A stretch of 6,433 bases of DNA, from NCBI GenBank assembly GCA_016791285.1, contig JAEUMX010000281.1, positions 1 through 6,433 of the forward strand, read 5' to 3'. The translations under genes were made by a program, and so were the position numbers. Positions 1 through 6,433 of this stretch are shown one piece after another. Each line of letters begins with the position of its first letter. Within the stretch, counting starts at the first letter, position 1. The notes beneath the pieces were generated by a model. That model searched no databases and was not told the origin of the DNA. It was given only the letters and a program-made list of their open reading frames with translations. The stretch comes from Burkholderiales bacterium (GTDB lineage Bacteria; Pseudomonadota; Gammaproteobacteria; Burkholderiales; JAEUMW01).

Positions 1-99
1 GGGGACGAACCGGCGCGGGCCGTGAACGAGGTGCACCTGTATGTCGAAGCGTATCGCCTCGACCACGGCGAAGGGCCGCGACCCGCGTCACGACGCTGA
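1..99 (+). CDS. Possible 3' end of a convergent gene, product unknown (partial)
   Basis: An open frame runs in from the left edge for 32 codons to a TGA at 97-99. It would be the C-terminus of a protein whose start lies outside the window, and I do not recognise it. The residues around 8-22 (VNEVHLYVEAYRLDH) look like protein rather than shadow. GC at the second codon position is only 16 of 32, against 28 of 32 and 24 of 32 at the first and third. The mirror frame on the minus strand has the same second positions and a higher third-position GC, so composition alone does not settle the strand. However, that reading needs two rare ATA codons and has no ribosome binding site before its GTG, whereas the plus reading uses ordinary TAT codons. 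The gene would converge on purA, leaving 27 bases between the stops. This is a tentative call. Confidence 0.35.
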   Translation, partial: GDEPARAVNEVHLYVEAYRLDHGEGPRPASRR

Positions 100-116
100 C
101 GTCCCGGCGTCGCGAC
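87..116. terminator. Imperfect inverted repeat between purA and the convergent end, possible terminator
   Basis: Bases 87-96 can pair with 107-116 as nine base pairs and one A-C mismatch (position 90 with 113), around a ten-base loop at 97-106. It begins 11 bases beyond the purA stop and would form on transcripts of either strand, which fits a shared terminator between convergent genes. Neither side has a run of T, so it is not a textbook intrinsic terminator. It could instead act as an RNA 3'-end stabiliser or be chance structure in GC-rich DNA. The TGA of the possible plus-strand gene falls at the start of the loop. Confidence 0.35.
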
Positions 117-126
117 ACGCGGCGGC

Positions 127-2621
<2,495 letters not shown>

Positions 2622-2629
2622 GGGGAGCG

Positions 2630-2645
2630 GCAACCTCCGGGTTGC
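2630..2645 (-). promoter_or_regulatory. Hairpin overlapping the hisZ Shine-Dalgarno
   Basis: On the minus strand this reads GCAACC, CGGA, GGTTGC: a perfect six-base-pair stem with a four-base loop, lying between the yjeT stop and the hisZ start. The only good hisZ Shine-Dalgarno, GGAGG (2638-2634), has its first three bases in the loop and its last two in the 3' arm, 12 nt before the ATG. Folding could therefore partly mask the site, and ribosomes finishing yjeT 7 nt upstream could open it. Pairing and positions are seen directly; any role in translation control is inference. Confidence 0.35.
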
Positions 2646-2651
2646 GACCGG

Positions 2652-2837
2652 TCAGTGTAGCAACAGGAGCAGCAGCAACCCGGCAAGCATGGAGGTGAGG
2701 CCGATGAACCGGATCTGACCGTCGCTCAGCTCGATCATGCGGCGAAACGCCTCGCGCCACAACGACGGCGCAATGAAGGGCAGCGCGCCCTCCAGCACGA
2801 GCACGAGAGCGACCGCCGTCACGAGCGTGGCCGTCAT
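2652..2837 (-). CDS. yjeT: Small two-helix inner-membrane protein, DUF2065 (YjeT family)
   Basis: This 61-residue protein has two hydrophobic segments, roughly residues 3-23 and 43-60, the latter ending in a run of leucines. They are joined by a charged loop containing SLWREAFRRMIELSDGQIRFIG. The segment ALVLVLEGALPFIAPSLWR closely parallels E. coli YjeT, which is 65 residues long and sits at the same place between hflC and purA. The function of the family is not established. Its position after hflKC suggests, but does not show, a link to membrane protein quality control. The ATG at 2837 has GAGG 7 nt upstream. It lies 57 nt after hflC and 30 nt before hisZ, consistent with the same transcript. 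The family assignment comes from remembered similarity and synteny. Confidence 0.87.
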   Translation of the reverse strand: MTATLVTAVALVLVLEGALPFIAPSLWREAFRRMIELSDGQIRFIGLTSMLAGLLLLLLLH

Positions 2838-2894
2838 CCCCGAACCTCGTGCCGGGTCGCGGTCAGTGCGAGCGCGCCAGCGGGCAGCGTCCCG

Positions 2895-3782
2895 TCATTT
2901 CGAGCCCTTCCCGGGCGATCCCTGACTCTTGAAGTACTTGAAGAACTCCGTGTTCGGATCCATCACGAGCATGTCGCTCTTGTTCTTGAAGCTCTGCCGG
3001 TAGGCTTCGAGGCTGCGGTAGAACGAGTAGAACTCCGGGCTCTCCTCGAACGCTCGCGCGTAGATGGCGGAAGCCTTCGCGTCCCCTTCCCCCTTGATCT
3101 TCTGGGCTTCGCCATAGGCTTCCGCCAAGATGACCTCGCGCTGCCGATCGGCATCGGCGCGGATCTTCTCCGATTCCGCCGCCCCGGTCGAGCGCAGCTC
3201 GTTCGCCACCTTCTTCCGCTCCGCCTCCATGCGCCGATACACGGACTCGCTCACGTCCTGCGGCAGATCCACGCGCTTCAAGCGCACGTCCAGCACCTGC
3301 ACGCCGATCTTCCTGGCATCCTCGTTCGCGCGCTCGCGCATCAAGTCCATGATCTTGTCGCGCTCGCCGGACACCACATCGTGAATCGTGCGCTTGCCGA
3401 ACTCCGCGCGCAGGCTGTCGTTGATCGTCTGCAAGAGGCGCGTCTGCGCGCGGCTCTCGTCGCCGCCCACGCTGATGTAATACTGCTTCACGTCCGAGAT
3501 GCGCCACTTGACGAAGTAGTCCACCAGCACGTTCTTCTTCTCCGACGTGATGAAGCGCTCCGGCTCGCTCGTTTCGAACGTCTGGATGCGCATGTCGAAG
3601 AGGCGCACGTTGTCCACCAACGGTACCTTGAAGTAGAGACCGGGCTTGGTCGTCACCGCGATGATCTCGCCGAAGCGCAGGACGATCGCGCTCTGCCGCT
3701 GATCCACGGTGAACATGGAGAGGCTCAGGACGATCAAGCCGATGATGGCGAGGACCACGATCGCTCCGATGCTGCGCGCCAT
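2895..3782 (-). CDS. hflC: Membrane protease modulator HflC (SPFH/band 7 protein)
   Basis: HflC pairs with HflK to form a large membrane-anchored cage that encloses FtsH protease and limits its access to membrane substrates. The 295-residue protein has one N-terminal membrane anchor (about 4-24). The SPFH domain follows (VDQRQSAIVLRFGEI at 26-40, PGLYFKVPLVDNVRLFDMR at 47-65, through about 180), then a charged helical stretch (about 180-240, rich in Glu, Lys, Arg and Ala) and a C-terminal tail with FYSFYRSLEAY and DPNTEFFKYF. It is shorter than the E. coli protein (334). The ATG at 3782 shares its A with the hflK TGA. A GTG one codon earlier is also possible. GAGGGAG at 3797-3791 serves either start, 8 or 5 nt away. 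This overlap implies translational coupling and near-equal synthesis of the two partners. Confidence 0.97.
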   Translation of the reverse strand: MARSIGAIVVLAIIGLIVLSLSMFTVDQRQSAIVLRFGEIIAVTTKPGLYFKVPLVDNVRLFDMRIQTFETSEPERFITSEKKNVLVDYFVKWRISDVKQYYISVGGDESRAQTRLLQTINDSLRAEFGKRTIHDVVSGERDKIMDLMRERANEDARKIGVQVLDVRLKRVDLPQDVSESVYRRMEAERKKVANELRSTGAAESEKIRADADRQREVILAEAYGEAQKIKGEGDAKASAIYARAFEESPEFYSFYRSLEAYRQSFKNKSDMLVMDPNTEFFKYFKSQGSPGKGSK

Positions 3783-4963
3783 CACCGCGTCTCCCTCTCG
3801 CGCCCGCGGAAGCTTTCGCGCGACCGTGTCGGCGACTCTCCCGGCGGCGCCGCCTCCGGCATCCCGGGCGGTTTCGCCGCAGCGTCGGGCACGGGTGTCG
3901 CCCCGCCCGACATCTGGATGAGCTTGTCGAGCGGCAGCATGAGAAGGTTGCTGCCCCCCTTCTGATCGACCAACACCTTGGTGACGTTGCCGAGGATCTG
4001 CTGCATCGTATCGAGATACATCCTGTCGCGGGTGACCGCAGGCGCCTTCTGGTACTCGACCAGCACCTGCCGGAAGCGGCTCGCGTCGCCCTCGGCCGTG
4101 GCGATGACCCGCTGGCGATAGCCGTCGGCTTCCTGGGTGAGCCGCGACGCCATGCCCGCGGCGCGGGGGATCACATCGTTCGCATACGCCTGGCCCTCGT
4201 TCTTCAGGCGCTCCCGATCCTGCCCGGCCTTCACCGCGTCATCGAACGCCGCCTGTACCTGCTCCGGCGGCTGCGCGTTCTGCATCGTGACTTTGCTCAC
4301 TTCGATGCCGGTCTTGTAGCGATCGAGGATTTCCTGCAGCAGCTTTTGCACCGACGCCGCGACCTGCTCGCGGCCCTCGTAGAGCACGAAATCCATCTTG
4401 CTCTTGCCGACCACCTCGCGGATGGCGGTCTCCGCCGCCTGCATCACCGCGTCGTCCGGATTGCGGTTGTTGAACAGGAACTCCTCGGGGTTTTTCACGA
4501 GATACTGCACGGCGAACTGCAGGTCGATGATGTTCTCGTCATCGGTGAGCATCAGCGATTCCTTCAGTACCTTGCTCTTGACGTTCGCGCGATAGCCCAC
4601 CTCCACGGTGCGCACCTGCGACACGTTCACGATCTCCGCGCTCTCGATCGGAAACGGAATGTGCCACTGCAGACCGGGCTGCGTGGTCTGGTGATACTTG
4701 CCGAAGCGCAGCACCACCCCGCGCTGGCTCGCATCGACGATGTAGAAACCGCTCGCCAGCCAGAGTGCCACGGCGATCGCCACCACCAGCCCGGCGCCGC
4801 CCGGGATGCGCGGAAACGGCGAGCGCCCCGGCTCGTTCGGGCCGCCGCCTCTGCCGCCGAAAATCTTGTTGAACCTCTGCGTAAGGTTGCGCCACAGCTC
4901 ATCGAGGTCGGGCGGACCTTCGTTGCCGCCGCGGCGGCCCCAATTGGGATCATTGAGAGCCAC
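3782..4963 (-). CDS. hflK: FtsH protease modulator HflK (SPFH/band 7 protein)
   Basis: HflK is the partner of HflC in the FtsH-enclosing membrane complex. The 393-residue product has a cytoplasmic N-terminus with the family signature GPPDLDELWRN (16-26) and a Gly/Pro-rich linker. One membrane helix follows (about 57-76, ending SGFYIVD), then an SPFH domain beginning RGVVLRFGKY (81-90). Further landmarks are LTDDENIIDLQFAVQY (139-154), AQPPEQVQAAFDDAVKA (230-246), a helical Glu/Arg/Ala-rich segment (about 245-300), RMYLDTMQQILGNVTKVLVD (314-333) and LLMLPLDK (340-347). The tail is Pro/Ala-rich and ends in a basic stretch. E. coli HflK is 419 residues. The start is a GTG at 4963, chosen because MALNDPNWGRRGG matches the family N-terminus and no in-frame ATG lies near. 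Its ribosome site (GGGAAGG, 4973-4967) is mediocre. It follows hflX after 91 nt, the widest gap in the cluster. Confidence 0.97.
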   Translation of the reverse strand: MALNDPNWGRRGGNEGPPDLDELWRNLTQRFNKIFGGRGGGPNEPGRSPFPRIPGGAGLVVAIAVALWLASGFYIVDASQRGVVLRFGKYHQTTQPGLQWHIPFPIESAEIVNVSQVRTVEVGYRANVKSKVLKESLMLTDDENIIDLQFAVQYLVKNPEEFLFNNRNPDDAVMQAAETAIREVVGKSKMDFVLYEGREQVAASVQKLLQEILDRYKTGIEVSKVTMQNAQPPEQVQAAFDDAVKAGQDRERLKNEGQAYANDVIPRAAGMASRLTQEADGYRQRVIATAEGDASRFRQVLVEYQKAPAVTRDRMYLDTMQQILGNVTKVLVDQKGGSNLLMLPLDKLIQMSGGATPVPDAAAKPPGMPEAAPPGESPTRSRESFRGRERETR

Positions 4964-5054
4964 GTGCCTTCCCGTTAGCGTCGTTGGAGTGAATGGAGGT
5001 TTCGCAGGCGCCGCAGCAGGCGTGGCCTATGCGGGCGATGGACGATTCCGACAA

Positions 5055-6170
5055 CTATGCGTTCGCGACGTTCCGGAAGATCCGTTCGGAGGCAGCCTCG
5101 TCGAGCGCGAGCCGAACGAGGTCGAGCCCGGCTCCGGTGCGTGCGCTCGAAAAAACGCGGGCAATGGTACCACACTCGTCGCGCTCGACCGCCGGTGCCA
5201 GGCCCGCGAGATCGATCTTGTTCAGCACCTGTACCTGCGGCAGTGCGCCGCCGCCGATCTCGCCCAGGACCTTGTTCACCTGCTCGATCTGGGTCGCTCG
5301 ATGCGGACTCGCCGCATCCACCACGTGCAGCAGCAGGTCGGCCTGCGCGGTTTCCTCGAGCGTGGCGCGAAACGCCGCGACCAGGCTGTGCGGCAAATGC
5401 CTGATGAAGCCGACGGTGTCGGAGAGCACGACCGCAGCACCGGAAGGCGTGAAGGTTCGGCGCGTGGTGGTGTCGAGCGTCGCGAACAGACGATCCGCCG
5501 CATAGGCCTCGGCGCGCGTCAGCGCGTTGAAGAGCGTGGACTTGCCGGCGTTCGTGTACCCGACCAGGGAGACCGACATGACCTCACCGCGACGGCGCGC
5601 ACGGCGCTGCGTCTCACGCTGCCGCTTGAGCTTCTCGAGACGATCCTTGAGCACCTTGACCCGCTTCGCGAGCAGTCGGCGATCGGTCTCGAGCTGCGTT
5701 TCACCCGGACCCCGCAACCCGATGCCGCCCTTCTGCCGCTCGAGATGCGACCAGCCGCGCACGAGCCGGGTGGCGAGATGATCGAGCTGGGCGAGTTCCA
5801 CCTGCAGCTTTCCCTCGTGGCTGCGCGCGCGCTGCGCGAAGATATCGAGAATGAGCGCCGTGCGGTCGACGACACGGCATTTGAGCCGCATCTCCAGATT
5901 GCGCTCCTGGGCAGGTGTCAGCTCATGGTCGAAGACGACGAGCGTTGCACCGGCAGCGGCCACGGCCGCGCCGATCTCATCGACCTTGCCGGCACCGGCA
6001 AAGAGCGCCGGATCGGGCCGCGCGCGTCTGCCAGTCACGACCCCGACGACGTTGAGCCCGGCACTGCCGGCGAGTTCTCCCAGTTCGGCGAGGCTTTCGG
6101 CGTGCTCACCAGTGCCGAGATCGAGGCTCGCGAGCACCACCTCCTGCCCGCTGTCAGGACGTTCGAACAC
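5055..6170 (-). CDS. hflX: Ribosome-splitting GTPase HflX
   Basis: HflX is a ribosome-associated GTPase that binds 50S subunits and splits stalled 70S ribosomes under stress. The product is 371 residues. The N-terminal HflX domain includes VVFDHELTPAQERNLE (78-93), DRTALILDIFAQRARSHEGK (102-121) and the glycine-rich GGIGLRGPGETQLETDRR (148-165), followed by a basic coiled linker (about 167-195). The G domain carries G1 GYTNAGKS (204-211), G3 DTVGF (251-255), G4 NKID (317-320) and a G5-like SSARTGAG (341-348). It stops soon after the G domain, about 50 to 60 residues short of E. coli HflX (426), so the C-terminal domain is absent. The GTG at 6170 is preferred because VFERPDSGQE aligns with MFDRYDAGEQ of E. 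coli and AGGGAA lies 9 nt upstream. A GTG at 6203 would overlap hfq by 20 nt and has a poor ribosome site. Confidence 0.96.
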   Translation of the reverse strand: MFERPDSGQEVVLASLDLGTGEHAESLAELGELAGSAGLNVVGVVTGRRARPDPALFAGAGKVDEIGAAVAAAGATLVVFDHELTPAQERNLEMRLKCRVVDRTALILDIFAQRARSHEGKLQVELAQLDHLATRLVRGWSHLERQKGGIGLRGPGETQLETDRRLLAKRVKVLKDRLEKLKRQRETQRRARRRGEVMSVSLVGYTNAGKSTLFNALTRAEAYAADRLFATLDTTTRRTFTPSGAAVVLSDTVGFIRHLPHSLVAAFRATLEETAQADLLLHVVDAASPHRATQIEQVNKVLGEIGGGALPQVQVLNKIDLAGLAPAVERDECGTIARVFSSARTGAGLDLVRLALDEAASERIFRNVANA

Positions 6171-6179
6171 TACAAGAGC

Positions 6180-6185
6180 TTCCCT
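6180..6185 (-). promoter_or_regulatory. Shine-Dalgarno of hflX embedded in the hfq stop codon
   Basis: The minus strand reads AGGGAA at 6185-6180, and its first two bases are the last two of the hfq TAG stop (6186-6184). Spacing to the GTG at 6170 is 9 nt, close to ideal. A ribosome terminating on hfq would sit on this site, so hfq and hflX translation are probably coupled. This site, together with the N-terminal alignment to E. coli HflX, decides the hflX start. Confidence 0.6.
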
Positions 6186-6423
6186 AACCGTCGGCGTGAT
6201 CACCCGCTTGCAGGTTGACCGGGCGCGACGGCACCACGGTCGAGATCGCGTGCTTGTAGACCATCTGAGTCACGGTGTTTCGCAGCAGCACCACGTATTG
6301 GTCGAACGATTCGATCTGTCCCTGCAGCTTGATGCCGTTCACGAGATAAATCGAGACGGGAATATGCTCCTTACGCAGCGCGTTGAGGAACGGGTCTTGT
6401 AGCGTTTGCCCTTTTCCGCTCAT
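6184..6423 (-). CDS. hfq: RNA chaperone Hfq
   Basis: Hfq forms a hexameric Sm-like ring that binds small RNAs and mRNAs, promotes their pairing and influences RNA decay. The 79-residue protein has the complete core: [13 protein letters not shown] (8-20), the Sm1 strand region [20 protein letters not shown] (21-40) with DQY (41-43), and the Sm2 motif YKHAIST (56-62). The proximal uridine-binding Gln9, Phe40, Lys57 and His58 are all present (one higher than E. coli numbering). The lateral rim reads RKEH where E. coli has RRER. The tail after residue 67 is only 12 residues, with two aspartates, far shorter than in E. coli (102 residues in total). The ATG at 6423 has GGAG 5 nt upstream; a GTG two codons earlier is unlikely. 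The promoter lies beyond the window. It is the first visible gene of the cluster. Confidence 0.98.
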   Translation of the reverse strand: MSGKGQTLQDPFLNALRKEHIPVSIYLVNGIKLQGQIESFDQYVVLLRNTVTQMVYKHAISTVVPSRPVNLQAGDHADG

Positions 6424-6433
6424 TTCCACTCCA

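Noticed and set aside
2838..2894. A possible regulatory structure in the 57-nt hflC-yjeT gap
   Set aside because: Only a four-base-pair stem could be drawn, which is unremarkable in GC-rich sequence.
2863..3507. A 214-codon minus-strand frame inside hflC
   Set aside because: It is an alternate-frame shadow of hflC with Arg/Gly/Glu-rich composition and no motifs.
3381..3965. A 194-codon plus-strand frame opposite hflC and the hflK end
   Set aside because: It is His/Asp/Arg-rich antisense shadow sequence with no homology signal.
4806..6218. A 470-codon plus-strand open frame opposite hflX and the hflK start
   Set aside because: It mirrors the HflX frame, has no recognisable domain, and spans the hflX-hflK junction with no ribosome site that would support it.

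Overview
The window carries a tightly packed, single-strand (minus) housekeeping gene cluster from a high-GC proteobacterium, most likely a betaproteobacterium. That assignment is an inference. It rests on the gene order, a short Hfq with the [14 protein letters not shown] core and an RKEH rim, and a HisZ gene next to purA. Read in the direction of transcription (right to left), the order is hfq, hflX, hflK, hflC, a yjeT-like DUF2065 gene, hisZ and purA. This is the classic hfq-hflX-hflK-hflC-yjeT-purA cluster of E. coli, with hisZ between yjeT and purA as in many beta- and some gammaproteobacteria. All seven frames are intact, and I see no mobile element, CRISPR array, tRNA or rRNA.

Layout: 6423-6184 is hfq, with its ribosome binding site ending at the window edge so its promoter is not visible. 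hflX follows after 13 nt and has no C-terminal extension. A 91-nt gap leads to hflK, which overlaps hflC by one base. Then come 57 nt, the small membrane protein gene, 30 nt containing a hairpin over the hisZ Shine-Dalgarno, hisZ, 32 nt, and purA. The remaining 126 bases at the left edge hold an imperfect inverted repeat and what may be the last codons of a convergent plus-strand gene. No stretch over 300 bases lacks a gene.

Functionally the cluster joins RNA regulation (Hfq), ribosome rescue (HflX GTPase), membrane protease control (HflK/HflC around FtsH), a small membrane protein of unknown role, and two nucleotide-linked biosynthetic proteins: HisZ, which activates the first step of histidine synthesis, and PurA, which commits IMP to AMP. 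The spacing supports one polycistronic unit with translational coupling at hfq/hflX and hflK/hflC.

I found no evidence of an undescribed biological system. The points worth a second look are modest: the hflX start site, its missing C-terminal domain, the hairpin at the hisZ ribosome binding site, and the inverted repeat with possible convergent gene end at the left edge.
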